A stretch of 64,000 nucleotides of DNA from Yponomeuta sedellus (GCA_934045075.1 OW203726.1:2090035-2154034); one strand, 5' to 3'. Shown: positions 21,989 through 32,719, counted from the stretch's first letter. Numbers and translations are program-made. The notes: generated by a model not told the origin, from the letters alone.

Positions 21989-22250
21989 ATACATCATAGT
22001 ATTATCAAGTAGCAAAATCATGTGCTAAATCCGACTCCGGAGCCGCGGCCCGTGTCCGCTACAGGGAACTACGAGAATAATTCCGCCCGCTACGGAAATG
22101 AAGGCCACTTTATCTCGCATTTCACGGTACAACGGGCGGTTATATTTTCCGTTCGCCCCCAATGAATGAATAGATTTCGCATTTTAATGTGAAAAACCGG
22201 GCATTTATTTGAGTCCACTTCGTAATTCTAGGTGTGTTTAATCATGTGTG

Positions 22251-22475
22251 CGAAGCGCTCGTGGGCTAGTCGAACCGAGTGCTTGGAATCAATCACTTGA
22301 GTTAAGCAAACAACAGGCGCGGCCAGGTGCAGGATGGTTGACCGTCCCGTGACTACCTCCAGTAGCATTTTTCAGAGCGTTTTCGTGCTACGCAAGGCAC
22401 GTTAAGCCGTTGGTGCCGGCTGTCATGTAATGGCAGACGTTAAGCCATGTTAGAGCCCTTATGGGCGGCTTGATA
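22251..22475 (+). repeat. R-family retroposon, 5' part
   Basis: Contains GAAGCGCTCGTGG, GGAATCAATCACTTGAG, GGTGCAGGATGG and GTTAAGCCGTTGGTGCCGGC, then leaves the consensus after GGCGGCTTGATAAC. The 3' block of the family is absent. Confidence 0.7.
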
Positions 22476-22479
22476 ACAC

Positions 22480-22990
22480 CGTGTCAGTGTACTTTCAGTG
22501 TAAATAAACTTTTGTAAATAAATTATCAATTTCTTTGTCCTTGGCACCGGATCCTAAAGAACACTTGAATATTTGAAACGACTACCTGTTTGCCGTTATT
22601 AATATTGGGGCTAAAAGCACGTAGGTACTTTTAAAGTAATAATCTGTTTAACAATACTTTAGTTCCCTGCCTACCTAAGCCTATTAGGCGCGCGGTGGCA
22701 TGAAAACAAACATGAGGTGACTTCCAGTAATTTCCAACTGCATTGTAACGAACTGTATTGTTTGTTAAAACTTTAAATAAAGGACGCCCGCGCTGCGGTA
22801 CTGAACACCGGGAACTCATTCACGATATTTTACTAGGAAACGTTTTAGCCAGGTAATTTTGTCAAATGTACCTGCACTCAGTGTGACATGCATAAGGGTC
22901 TTTATTATTACAGTGGCATGCTATGACCCTATTTCGGTTGAGGGAATGAAGATTGCTTCAGAACGTGTACTGGGTAGTGTCGAAATTACA
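22480..22990. other. no gene seen
   Basis: Unassigned sequence. No frame with protein-like composition and no recognised repeat was found here by eye. Confidence 0.35.
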
Positions 22991-22996
22991 TAATTA

Positions 22997-23184
22997 TCTA
23001 TAATATAAACATGAATCACCGAATGTGTTGGTAAGCGCAAATCTCGAGAGCAGCTGAACCGATTTCGCTAATTCTTTATTTAGAATATTCCTTGAAGTGC
23101 GAGAATGGTTCTTACGGAGAGAAAAATATAAAAAAAATTAAAGAATCGACTGTTAGGCGGTACGCAGTTCGCTGGGTCAGCTAG
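22997..23184 (+). mobile_element. short non-autonomous Helitron
   Basis: 188 bp beginning TC and ending CTAG, between A (22996) and T (23185), the Helitron insertion pattern. The same element in reverse is at 35156-35342. The 3' end GGCGGTACGCAGTTCGCTGG, then GTCAGCTAG is common in lepidopteran genomes from family knowledge. No protein is encoded. Confidence 0.75.
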
Positions 23185-23194
23185 TATATAACAT

Positions 23195-23400
23195 AACATA
23201 ACATTTACACACAGGCACATACATTATAATAATAATAATAACACATACACAACACAATCACTTGACCTTGACCCAAACTAGGATACCCTGAGCTATGGTA
23301 ACCAGGCAAGGACGCCAAAAATATGATAAAAATATACACCCAGATTGAGGCTACTTGTACAGAAGTACAGCGACCCCAGTAGGAATCGAAATTATTACCT
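23195..23400 (-). repeat. SINE family S4
   Basis: Shares ACTAGGATACCCTGAGCTAT and GGTAACCAGGCAAGGACGCC with 63110-63240 in the opposite orientation. A short (TAA)n tract at 23228 lies at the 3' end. The tRNA-like head is degraded. Confidence 0.65.
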
Positions 23401-23585
23401 CCGCTCAGCCGGCACCAACGGCTTAACGTGTCTTGCGAAGCATGGGAGCGCTCGGAAAAATGCCACTAGCGGTAGTCACGGGACGGTCACCCATCCTGCA
23501 CCTGACCGAGCCTGTTGATGCTTAACCAAGTGATTGATTCCAATCACTCGGTTCGCCTAGGCCACGAGCGCCCCTGGAGGTAAAA
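23400..23585 (-). repeat. R-family retroposon, 5' part (minus)
   Basis: Inverse of the first ~190 bp of the R consensus (GCCGGCACCAACGGCTTAAC, then GTGATTGATTCCAATCACTC). Confidence 0.75.
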
Positions 23586-23751
23586 TCATTTTATCCACTA
23601 AAGGTAACAAGTACTCCGAATCTTCTAAATTTACATGTTTAAAAAAAATCAAAAGTAGCAGTAAATTTTCCAGATTTTCTTTAAATTTTCTTTACGATAA
23701 CGATAACCGGCATCCTATATATGTTTATAGTATATAGGATGCCGGGGCTTC

Positions 23752-23998
23752 CAGTCTATTTATTTTTACTTGTCCAATTTAGTAAACAAGATTCTAACCT
23801 TAAAATTGAGATTAGATGCCTAAACTAGAAATTTTCTCGCAAATTCACTAACTATTTTTATAAAAAAGGCAGCGTGTTATCTAAAAGAGTGTTCCAGGTT
23901 ACTTCATTTAGGGAAATATGGCAGTTCTGGACTAAAAAGTTACAGTTTACGGGTAGAATCTTGTTTACTAAATTGGACAAGTAAGAATAAATAGCCTG
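23752..23998. mobile_element. MITE family T3, copy 1
   Basis: Ends are inverted: CAGTCTATTTATTTTTACTT, TGTCCAATTTAGTAAACAAG and the inverse at 23965-23998, with TA on the right (23999-24000). A second copy lies at 33289-33653. No coding capacity. Confidence 0.7.
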
Positions 23999-24228
23999 TA
24001 GAAGGTACCTACGAACATTAACATGCACATAATCAAACTGCGGCTGCATCTAATGACCTTACGCTGCACACGCCATGCGCACAACATCTCAGAAGCTGTG
24101 GACAGACCACTGTGCTTAATTGAATTGGCATATCGTCTGCACGCTCACAGGAGAGCTATGCAATGAAGATATAAATAAATAAATTAGTTATTATTCCACT
24201 AGTGGGCATTGAACACCTCAGACTCTCA

Positions 24229-24466
24229 GGTTTTCTCGATAACAACCCTTGTATGTCCCCACTGTTGGGGCACGGGTCTTTTCCTACACCGCAGGAAGGT
24301 TAGGCCATACTCCACCACGGCGGCCAAGTCCGGGTTGGTGGAGGATTGTAAGGCAGTGGCGGGCCTTATTGTCAAATGTTATCAAGCCGCCCCATAAGGC
24401 CCCTGACATGGCTTAACGACTGCCAATGCATGACAGCCGGCACCAACGGCTTAATGTGTATTGCTC
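24229..24466 (-). repeat. R-family retroposon, 3' part (minus)
   Basis: Runs from ATAACAACCCTTGTATGTCC to GCCGGCACCAACGGCTTAAT, the 3' two-thirds of the family in reverse. Confidence 0.75.
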
Positions 24467-24559
24467 TTTTATTTATAGTAGCCATTACAATAAGTGGGTA
24501 GAAGACTACAAGGAATAGGCCTCTCAGAGAGCGCATGTGGGCTTAATAAACAAGCGTGC

Positions 24560-24665
24560 CCACCGGGGTTTGGTAAAAACAAGTGGGTAGAACAATGCGC
24601 TCGGAAGTGAGAGACCCAGGTTCCATGCCCAGTGCAGGCATGTACCACTGGCTTTGTATTGTAAG
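24560..24665 (+). repeat. degraded tRNA-like SINE head
   Basis: AAGTGGGTAGAACAATGCGC with GTTCCATGCCCAGTGCAGGC and TACCACTGGCTTTGT resembles the head at 26489. The B box is altered. Confidence 0.5.
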
Positions 24666-24672
24666 TTATGTA

Positions 24673-24854
24673 CAGTCTGTTAGCTTTTAGAATATACTTC
24701 GGGCTGTAGAGTAGACTTCGGTTATCGCCGAAAGCACACGCGTGTAATACTACTTCCTGCGCTGTATAAAACGTATTTATTAAAGGGTCATAATTGGTTC
24801 CGATATTTCTATGACACATAATTATATATGTGATTCTATCCGATAAGAGCCGAG
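24673..24854. mobile_element. MITE family T2, copy 3, right end lost
   Basis: Starts TA CAGTCTGTTAGCTTTTAG and keeps the CGAAAGCACACGCGTGTAAT core, but runs into the minisatellite before a right inverted repeat. Confidence 0.65.
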
Positions 24855-25505
24855 GTTATCTTCTTGCTTCTATGAATTAATGCACATAACCTGGGTTATG
24901 TACACTTCTAAAGTTATCTTCTTGCTTCTGTGAAGTAATGCACATAACCTGGGTTATGTACATTATCGAAGTCATCTTATTGCTTCTATGAATTAATGCA
25001 CCTCACAAACAAATGTTCATAAACCACTAACCTGGTTTATGAACATTTGTTTGTGAAGTAATCTTTTTGCTTCTGTGAATTAAAGCACATAACCTGGGTT
25101 ATGTACATTTGTGAAGTTATCTTCTTGCTTCTGTGAAGTAATCTTCTTGCTTCTGCAAATTAATGCACATAACCTGGGTTATGTTACGTATATTTGTGAA
25201 TTTATCTTCTTGCTTCTGTGAAGTAATGCACATAACCTGGGTTATGTTCATTTTGAAATTATCATCTTGCTTCTGTGAATTAATACACATAACCTGGGTT
25301 ATGTACATTTGTAAAGTTATCTTTTTGCCTCTGTGAAGTAATCTTCTTACTTCTATAAATTAATGCACATAACCTGGGTTATGTACACTTCTAAACTTCT
25401 CTTCTTGCTTCTGTGAATTAATACACATAACCTGGGTTACGTATATTTGTGAAGTTAACTTCTTGCTTCTGTGAATTGATGCACATAACCTGGGTTATAT
25501 AGGTT
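24855..25505. repeat. palindrome-core minisatellite
   Basis: About ten units of about 56-80 bp built from TTATCTTCTTGCTTCTGTGA and the core ACATAACCTGGGTTATGT, itself an inverted repeat with 8-bp arms and a 2-bp centre. Some units lack the core. One unit is replaced by a 54-bp foldback at 25003-25056. Units are diverged by point changes and indels. Reading frames across it are repeat artefacts. Confidence 0.85.
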
Positions 25506-25671
25506 ACGTTTGTGCACACAGAACTTGGGTCCTCGCTTCCGAGCGCATTGTTCTTCCCACTTGGCTACCGAGCTTGTGATTGCCAATGCCACAAGTATAA
25601 CATGGCACGTGTGGTTATTCAGGAGCTTCGGAGTGCTGACTGGCGCCACCATTGGAAAAAATATATAACTT

Positions 25672-26150
25672 GTTTTATTGAAATGAAATAAAATCGTTTT
25701 CAAAGTAGCGCGGAAACTGCGGTTTAATGAACACACTAGGTGTCAATTTCAAAATATAGATAATTTTTGATGTAATTATTATAAAACATAGAATTCATTA
25801 TACTGGCTTTAATTCCAGACACCATTGTCATCTAAATAATCCTTTATATTATAATGAAATGAAATGAAAAGGTTTTATTCAAAGTAGAGCAGATACTGCG
25901 GCTTAGTGAACGTTACAAGTCAAACTACGGGTAGGTGTCTATTTCAAAATCTGGATCATTTTGGAGAAAAAATGGACAAAAAAACTCCACATTTAGTCTT
26001 TTCAAATTCCTTAATTTACAGAATTTACACAGATTCTACAGAACTCGTGAATTTTACATGCTTGAATTCCAGACATCATTTTCATCTAAATAATCTTTTA
26101 TATTATAGTAGCTCTTTTGGCACAAAGTGTACTTTACACATTTTTTGATC
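25672..26150 (-). repeat. two LINE 3' ends in tandem
   Basis: 25672-25853 and 25855-26150 both run from a GAAATGAAAT tail through GCGGAAACTGCGG-like sequence to CTAAATAATCnTTTATATTA. On the minus strand the second ends a frame of ORF2 type (CTLW-like, then SYYNI). The same family is at 31505-31800, 60350-60640 and 61420-61862. Confidence 0.7.
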
Positions 26151-26201
26151 CGCGCTTCAGTCAAACTTAATATATCTACTTAGTACGTTTTTATCTAAAA
26201 A

Positions 26202-26260
26202 CTAGCTAGTGCCCGCGACTTCGTCTGCGCAGGATTAGAATTTAGAGTAGCGTGGCGTAG
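26202..26260 (-). mobile_element. Helitron 3' end
   Basis: CTAG at 26202-26205 follows A, then GCCCGCGACTTCGTCTGCGC, the reverse of a widespread lepidopteran Helitron terminus. The other end could not be placed. Confidence 0.5.
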
Positions 26261-26488
26261 AATAGAAAAGCCTAAGCCTCCAAATATTATGCGTCTCCGC
26301 TTTCAATTCGCATGGCCGAGAATTGCCCTCAGTTTCTTGTAGTGGGACGTTCATAGGTTTCATAAAAAACAATCATCCTAAGAAATTTAAGTTCGCAACA
26401 TTTATTTGTTTCCATCTTGGAAAAATGTTTGTCAGATTATAAGTTCTGTATTATTGCCGTTATATTATATACATAATATGAATAATAA

Positions 26489-26690
26489 GCGGTGGTAGCT
26501 CAGTGGGTAGAACCATACACTGGCAAGCGAGAGCCCCATTTTCGATCCCGAGTGCGGGCATGTACCAATGACTTTGTTTAATTTCAAAGTTACGTACATT
26601 TGCGAATTTGTAGTCGCAATACCACACGCTAACGGTGAAGGAAAACATCGTGAGGAAACCCGCGGCTTGGTTGGCTCCGCACGTATTGAC
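26489..26690 (+). repeat. tRNA-derived SINE
   Basis: A box GGTGGTAGCTCAGTGGGTAG and an altered B box TTTCGATCCC, then GCGGGCATGTACCAATGAC, a body, and GTGAAGGAAAACATCGTGAG, the usual 3' motif of several lepidopteran SINEs. Not a tRNA gene. Confidence 0.75.
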
Positions 26691-26744
26691 TAGTCTTTCC
26701 TGTGGGCTAGGCCGACAAAGCTGCCAGGGTGGTATAGGTGCTGG

Positions 26745-26885
26745 GCAAGCCTACACCATCTATAAAACCATGTCCCAGGCACTACAGCGTCGGAGTGGTT
26801 CCTTCACCCATTTAGTGTGAGTGAAGATACCACTGGACGCAGTATAAATCATCTCATTAAGTAGATGCAAAAAGGCCAATATAAA
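26745..26885 (+). repeat. repeat family N
   Basis: ATGTCCCAGGCACTACAGCG...CTCATTAAGTAGATGCAAAA. Reverse copies lie at 37425-37545, 53630-53780 and 56660-56770, and a shorter one at 28360-28445. Probably a SINE or LINE 3' segment. Confidence 0.65.
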
Positions 26886-27004
26886 TATAAATATTATATG
26901 AGTAACTAGTACCCACGATACGGGGTCTCCTAGTGTGGGTGCCGCCGGGAATTCACCTCAATTAGTTAAAAATTTATGAGCAATAAACATATTTTAATAT
27001 CTTA

Positions 27005-27090
27005 TCTAATGGGCGACTCACCGGCATCAGTGAAATTTCGAACCTCTTTACAATACTCTCTGTATTACATACAGGCAGCAACATCTGGCT
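27005..27090 (-). repeat. S1 repeat, 5' body fragment
   Basis: CACCGGCATCAGTGAAATTT and CTCTTTACAATACTCTCTGT match the part that precedes the tRNA-like region in other S1 copies. Confidence 0.7.
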
Positions 27091-27229
27091 AATAGCCCTT
27101 AAATAGGTTTTTTTTCAATATTATGCGTTACTGCTCTAAACTTTGTTACGATCCTACAATCAACCGTTTAGCCGGTAGACGGGGGTCGGACTACAGCACT
27201 ACGGAAACCTAAAAAGTCATTGATACAAG

Positions 27230-27450
27230 TGCTAATGTAATGTATGTAAGTCGTAGTGGTCTTGAGAGGAGACCGCGACTCGACAAACGTAGTGTAGGAC
27301 GCCCTCCAACTAGGTGGGATGACGATCTGCGAAAAACTGCAGGCAGATCCTGGATGCGGCAAGCTGAAGACAGGGCGCTATGGCGATCTAATGAGCGGGA
27401 GAGCTAGGGGAGGGCTATATCCAGCTGTGGACTAGTACAGCTTGACGACG
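27230..27450 (+). pseudogene. RTE-like LINE ORF2 C-terminus
   Basis: Reads RPPTRWDDDLRKTAGRSWMR, then QAEDRALWRS, the conserved end of RTE-type LINE ORF2, followed by GTGGACTAGTACAGCTTGAC and (GAC)n. Reverse fragments of the same end are at 34130-34210 and 37200-37345. Confidence 0.8.
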
Positions 27451-27577
27451 ACGACAAGTGGTAATTACATGAGAACCTCTCAGATGCGTGAAATAACATG
27501 CTTAACCCGCGCCTACTAAAACAACGAGTTTAAAAAAGTTGATAATTAATAAATTTCATAGACGCATAATTTTATAC

Positions 27578-27795
27578 GGCCTCTGTGGCGTAGCGGTAGC
27601 GCGTCTGCCTACCATGCAAGAGGTCCCTGGTTCGAATCCCGGCTGGGAACGAAAAAAAACCCAGTTCTTGGATGTTCACATGTTTGTGATGGCGTTGTTT
27701 CTGGTTCCTACGACACAGGGTATCCTTGAGTGGGGCCAGAAGCAATGTATGTGCTTGTATGTAAATGTTATTATGTTATTATTACAGTTATCTAA
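27578..27795 (+). repeat. SINE family S3
   Basis: A box TGGCGTAGCGGTAGCGCG and B box GGTTCGAATCCC (27630-27641) in a tRNA-like 72-nt head, then a 140-bp body (CACAGGGTATCCTTGAGTGG). The reverse copy at 42130-42368 shares the whole length. An otherwise tRNA-like cloverleaf could be drawn, but the two-copy body marks it as a SINE. Confidence 0.8.
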
Positions 27796-28184
27796 TTTTG
27801 TTTTTTCCTTAAATAAATAACTCAGATTCTATAACGTGTGTTTTTAAAAAAAAACTACATCGATTTCTTAACAGACTTATATTAGCAATTACTTACTTGA
27901 ATGTTTGTCGCCAGAGTCCAACCGTATATCGGTCTCGTTTTTTTTTTTGAGGCGGATCTCGTTTAAAAAATCCCTCGGGCCGCTTCCGCAACTGCGTTTC
28001 ATAACTAGCTGCGAAACAAGAATGTTTATTCATTGATGGCAACCAGTTGCGAATCAAGATATATACATTTTTTTAATATTTAAGGACTGCAAAAGGCACG
28101 AGTCCTCTAAGCACTATGCTTGTACAAGTTGACTAAGTAAATATTGTGAATAAAAGGCTCAGATCCAAATAGCCACTTATTATA

Positions 28185-28445
28185 GATTAAAGAGTATTAT
28201 ATGTTATAGATTGAAGACAGGGCGCTACGGTGCTTATTAGAGGAGGGGCTATGTCCAGCAGTGGACTACATAATATAGCCTGAAGAAGAAGATAGATTAA
28301 AGAGTATACACACCAAATATTCCGTGTTGCATACGTATTGAGACGATTTTCGCAGCGTTCAGTGGCACCTTCACTCATACTTGATGGGCAAAGGGACCAT
28401 TCAGACGCTGCAGTACCTAGAGCATTGTGCTTTAAAACGAGTAGG
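28185..28445. repeat. LINE end and family-N fragments
   Basis: 28200-28285 (+) has GAAGACAGGGCGCTA and CCAGCAGTGGACTACATAAT, an RTE 3' end. 28360-28445 (-) matches family N (CAGTGGCACCTTCACTCATA). Confidence 0.6.
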
Positions 28446-28599
28446 ATTTCCCAGCACCTAAAATATAATTAAGTATAATTACTCAGTAATCTATTGTTAT
28501 AAATTAAACGGGCCAACCTCGATTATGTATTAGGTAAAATGTAACTATCTCACCGACACAAAGTAGTACATTAGTATTGCTATACTAATGTGAAGGTTA

Positions 28600-28942
28600 C
28601 AGTACTACACATCATAAAAGTCCCTTCGGGAATCTCCGTTCGCGCAGACTAGGAAGAAGTGTAACGAAAGTACCCGAAGCTATAAGTACATTCAACATGA
28701 TCTTTAACCGATACGGTTAAGGTGCAGAATTGATTGCCGCAGTAGCGCTTCTATTTCGCTCACGCTAATATTGCCAAACTAATAATCACCTGGATCGATG
28801 AGGTTGAATCAACCAATAGCAACAAAGGCGCGCGGCCTGCCGTTAAATGAAACTATCTGATTGGTCGATCAACTTGCTGCACATCCAAAATTTGTTCACC
28901 TGCGCAGGTACATCCGCGAGACTTATTTCTTGTGTATCACTG
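28600..28942. mobile_element. MITE family T1, copy 2
   Basis: 343 bp between TA dinucleotides at 28598-28599 and 28943-28944, same ends and orientation as the copy at 20142. It retains about 20 bp (CCGTTAAATGAAACTATCTG) missing from copy 1. Confidence 0.82.
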
Positions 28943-28949
28943 TAAGTTA

Positions 28950-29480
28950 GGTTAGCTCGTTAATAATCTGCAAGGAGGTAACTTAGTGTCGATGAAGATC
29001 CACATTAAACATCGTGACTTCATGTCCATTCGTGGTTCTATAGTAAAAAAAAGTTAAAGTAGTTAATTCTTTATTCAGCTATTAAGCTGACTGGACCGTT
29101 TTCAACAATAGTACGGTTAATGTAACAGTTAAGATTACATGATCATCTAGAACTAATCGATTATACTGTAAATGAACAGTTCTGCAGTTATTCAAAAGAA
29201 CCAATTTTTAGCCACTGCGGATCCAAGACTATAATCCTCGACATGGTCTATACAGACCCCGTCTCCGGTTGCAATATCATGCAAATGTGCGCTGCAAGTC
29301 CCTCGAACGTTTTGTTGGCAAAAGAGAAACTCTTTATGAAATATGAAATTGTGTCCTTTTCAACTGCGCTGTGTAAAGGTTTGCTCAAACCAAAGCGTCC
29401 AATGCGTGCCGCGTTTTATAAAATTGGATTTCATGAATTACGTACGACAATTGTATCGAGTGGTGTGGCACTGCAACGTT
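28950..29480. other. no gene supported
   Basis: A 98-residue frame begins in an ATG at 29243 but runs into SINE-like sequence at 29490 and shows no family feature. No repeat was recognised before it. Confidence 0.35.
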
Positions 29481-29489
29481 ACGGTAGTC

Positions 29490-29640
29490 TCAAGTACCGG
29501 ATTCGAATTAAAAGACGTACCAATGACTTAGTTTTTTAAGTTTCGTACATTTGTGAAGTTGTAAAAAAAACACATGCCAAAAGTGAAGAAAAACATCGTG
29601 AGGAAACCCTATTGCCTGAGGTATCTCAATGTCTCAACTA
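29490..29640 (+). repeat. SINE fragment
   Basis: GTACCGGATTCGAATTAAAAG, then TTTCGTACATTTGTGAAGTT and GAAAAACATCGTGAGGAAAC. Only the B-box side and body of a tRNA-derived SINE remain. Confidence 0.55.
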
Positions 29641-29985
29641 TGAGGTTAAGTGGGAAAGAGGTCTAACTTTTTAGTCTGTGGGTTATTCGGCATGCCATTT
29701 ACAACAAATTCTCATAATTCAAATTCCTTGAATTGTATTTCTATGAAACATGCAGTCGTTGACCTTGAGATACCTAGCGTGCAAAAGACTTATAGCTCTA
29801 CTTATAAAAAAACAAACATAAAACTACGTCCTAAAAACACTCTAAGAGCGCTAAGTAAAACAGTCTGTGGTAGAGATTTTCAAGAAAACGTCGTAAACAC
29901 AAATTAAACAGACAGATTATAAGTATTTAAAGACATCCGTGTGTTATAACTAACGCCTTTAGATAGAAAGGAAACACTTTAATGG

Positions 29986-30212
29986 ATTTAAAAACCTATT
30001 TAGAGGCTAAAAATTTCACCCATGCCGGGATTCGAACCCGCAACCTCTGGCTATCCGTGCCAGGATACACTGATACAGGATACAGGATACTCTGGCACGG
30101 ATAGCCAGAGGTTGCGGGTTCGAATCCCGGCATGGGTGAAATTTTTAGCCTCTAAATAGGTTTTTAAATTTGTTCCTTAGCACGGGTTAGTGCATTAAAA
30201 ATAAAAATAGTA
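29986..30212. repeat. S1 inverted dimer with perfect 78-bp arms
   Basis: 29986-30063 and 30092-30169 are exact reverse complements by eye, separated by 28 bp. Each arm covers the 3' part and most of the tRNA-like region of S1, B box included. The normal S1 3' end continues to the right (TTAGCACGGGTTAGTGCATT). RNA from either strand would form a long hairpin. Confidence 0.9.
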
Positions 30213-30779
30213 TAAGTTTAATGTATTACCACCGTTTGTTATCCGAAATAAAAATAAAATAAAAAGGAAATTACAGTAGGTATTTTTTAAATATATGAAC
30301 AAGTTTCTGAATTGAAATTTCGCTAAGTAAATAGTTAACTGTAATGCTGTAATTTCGAATTTCTCAGCAAAGAGGTTGATATTCTAAATTCAGAAACCGA
30401 CCGGATCTCTTAAGACTAATATTAAAATGAAAGGTAGCATATTTCAGCAATTTGTACCATAATTCGAGTCAAGTACAACGAGTTGTAATTAAGTAAATAA
30501 ACCGCTATTTCTAACATAATGCGTGTTAAGTACAAATAATTACAATTAAATTGTGAACTACTGGACGCCCAACATTGCTTGCATGGAAATAGGTTAAACG
30601 AGAAAAATTGTAGGACAATAGTTTTCACAGAACCATAAGTTTGATAGAAGTTCTAATTAACAAACAAAATAAACGGACGAAAACACGAAGAACGCATTGC
30701 ATTGGTTTGTGCAAACCTTTAAAACGCTCGTGTGTATTTGACGTAACTGTATTTGCTACAAATAAAAACAATGTATTGG

Positions 30780-30955
30780 TTGAGTGCTATGCAGGAAGAG
30801 ACCCGTGCCCTAGCAGTAAAGACATACAAAGGGTTCATATCATTGGTCGAGTGTATTGTTGGTTGAGCAGTTGAAGCCGAGCCGGCCCCTCATTCGTGCG
30901 GTTGTGGGTTCGAATATCTGTACGATGTTGTATAGAATCAGGCGTTACTGTGCGG
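30780..30955 (+). repeat. R-family 3' end joined to a tRNA-like fragment
   Basis: 30790-30848 has CAGGAAGAGACCCGTGCCCT and AAGGGTTCATATC. 30858-30950 has a B box-like GTGGGTTCGAATATC. The same pair occurs reversed at 62145-62290, so it travelled as a unit. Confidence 0.55.
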
Positions 30956-30964
30956 AAATCCATA

Positions 30965-31225
30965 ATAGCATTAAAAAGTTAAAATTACTTTGCTGCATTC
31001 CGCCAAAAATCCCACAAGCACCATGCGGTTAGCTAATGCACCGCCCTCCCTCCCACTTTTTCAAGCAGAAGCAAGAAATGAACACACCACCACCAACACC
31101 AATACTTGTGTGAGAAAATACGCGACGCGTTTTGCCTCTAACACGAGGCATCCTCAGGCTCCCAAATGCAAGTCACTTGCATTTTGGCGGAATTCAGCAA
31201 AGTAATTTTAACTTTTTAATGCTAT
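30965..31225. mobile_element. foldback/MITE element
   Basis: Termini ATAGCATTAAAAAGTTAAAA, TTACTTTGCTGCATTCCGCC and their inverse at 31180-31225 form arms of about 45 bp. A shorter relative is at 35376-35461. No open frame of note. Confidence 0.7.
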
Positions 31226-31264
31226 CTGTACGAGTAAATTTTTTCTAAGTTATATTCGTTTTAT

Positions 31265-31430
31265 AATGCACTAACCCGTGCTAAGGACAATTTTAAAAGA
31301 CCTATTTAGAGGCTAAAGATTCCACCCATGCCGGAATTTGAAATAGCGAGCTCTGGCACGGATAGCTAGGGGTCGCGGGTTCGAATGCCGGTATGGGCGG
31401 AATTTTTAGCCTCTAAATAGGTTTTTTTTA
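31265..31430. repeat. S1 inverted dimer (diverged)
   Basis: A reverse 3' part (CACTAACCCGTGCTAAGG, then CCACCCATGCCGG) meets a forward copy (GGCACGGATAGCTAGGGGTC, B box GGTTCGAATGCC). The arms differ at several sites, so this pairing is older than the one at 29986. Confidence 0.8.
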
Positions 31431-31504
31431 TTTTTTTCTAAGTTACGTATATTTGTGAAGTTTTACAAATGTACGTAGTATAGATACACACCTCCGCCAA
31501 TTGT

Positions 31505-31800
31505 ATAATATGAAATGAAAAGGTTTTATTGAAAGTAGCGCAGAAACTGCGGCTTAATGTACGTTACAATTCAAACTAGGTGTCCATTTCAAAATCTAGA
31601 TCATTTTGGAGAAAAAATGGACAAAAAAACTTCAAAACTCTTTTCCAAGTTCTTAATTAACCGAGTTAACATAATATAAAACATAGAACCCATGCATTGT
31701 ACTGGCTTTAATTCCAGACATCATTGATATCTAAATAATCTTTTATGTACATGCCCTTTTGGTACAAAGTGTATTTAACATATTTTTGTGTGTGTTATGA
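31505..31800 (-). repeat. LINE 3' end
   Basis: Tail ATGAAATGAAAAGG, then GCGCAGAAACTGCGGCTTAA to CCTTTTGGTACAAAGTGTAT. Same family as 25855-26150. Confidence 0.7.
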
Positions 31801-31849
31801 ACGTTATAATACTTGTTTGTTACCTGTTAATACGGCTTAAATAAATAAA

Positions 31850-32088
31850 TCAGCAGATTCACAGATTGCTTGCGTTTGAGAAACCGGGGTATAGTATTTG
31901 TGAATGATTCGCAATACTCATACATAGTTATTATATTAAACGAATTTAATCGCAATTATTAGTCTACCCGTCACCACGGCAATTGTAACGGTGCCGAAAA
32001 GTCGGGAAATAAGGTATTACGTAATCCCTGGTGTACATGCAATAAAGAATATTCTATCTATCTATAGTCGAAAATCATAGTACAGGGT
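31850..32088 (+). repeat. repeat family P
   Basis: CAGATTGCTTGCGTTTGAGA...GTGTACATGCAATAAAGAAT with a (CTAT)n end. The reverse copy is at 61105-61330. The CGAAA(A/C)GTCGGGAAATAAGG motif is of a type common at LINE 3' ends. Confidence 0.65.
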
Positions 32089-32514
32089 GACCTAGTTTGA
32101 TTTTCGACTTGTCATATTATTAATAAACATACATTTCTGTCAAATATTACCTATCTGTAAAAATAATGTTTGTACTTTATGAAGTATGTAAGATGTTCGT
32201 ATAAGTAATAAATTTCTTTCTTTCTTCTTCTTTCTAACTAGCTAGGTGTTTATCTAATTACGTAATACCTATGTAATAGATATTCTCGATTAGACTCGAT
32301 TAATATAGGTATGTATAACTGAACGGGTTAGATAAAAGGTAAGTATGGGTTAGATTTTGCAATCTCCAAGTTATAATTGTTTTATACTTGGATTTGGACG
32401 TTTGCTAGGGTGATTTGTTTCTTTATTCGATTAGAGAATTTTGTTTTGCATCTCAAATGTTTGTTTTCTGCATTTGAATTTTTTTTGACATATTATCTTT
32501 TATACTATTTTTAT

Positions 32515-32715
32515 TTTTAATGCACTAACCCGTGCTAAGGACAATTTTAAAAACCTATTTAGAGGCTAAAAATTCCACCCATGCCGGGATTCGAACCCGC
32601 GACCTCTGGCTATCCGTGCCAGCGCTCTTTCCAACTGAGCTAATGGGCAACTCACCGGCATCAGTGAAATTTCGAACCTCTTTACACTATTCTCTGTATT
32701 ACGTATATTATCTTT
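32515..32715 (-). repeat. S1 tRNA-like repeat
   Basis: Complete reverse copy: AATGCACTAACCCGTGCTAA, B box complement GGGATTCGAACCC, A-box complement and the 5' body (CATCAGTGAAATTTCGAACC). Confidence 0.88.
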
Positions 32716-32719
32716 TGTT

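Noticed and set aside
25117..25308. 63-residue repeated MCINSQKQED frame
   Set aside because: It follows the minisatellite period only.
24855..25505. CRISPR-like array of repeats and spacers
   Set aside because: Units are continuous and diverged, spacer-like parts are themselves repeated, and the context is an animal genome. It is a minisatellite.
29243..29539. 98-residue plus-strand frame
   Set aside because: Its end lies in SINE sequence and it has no recognisable domain or codon bias.
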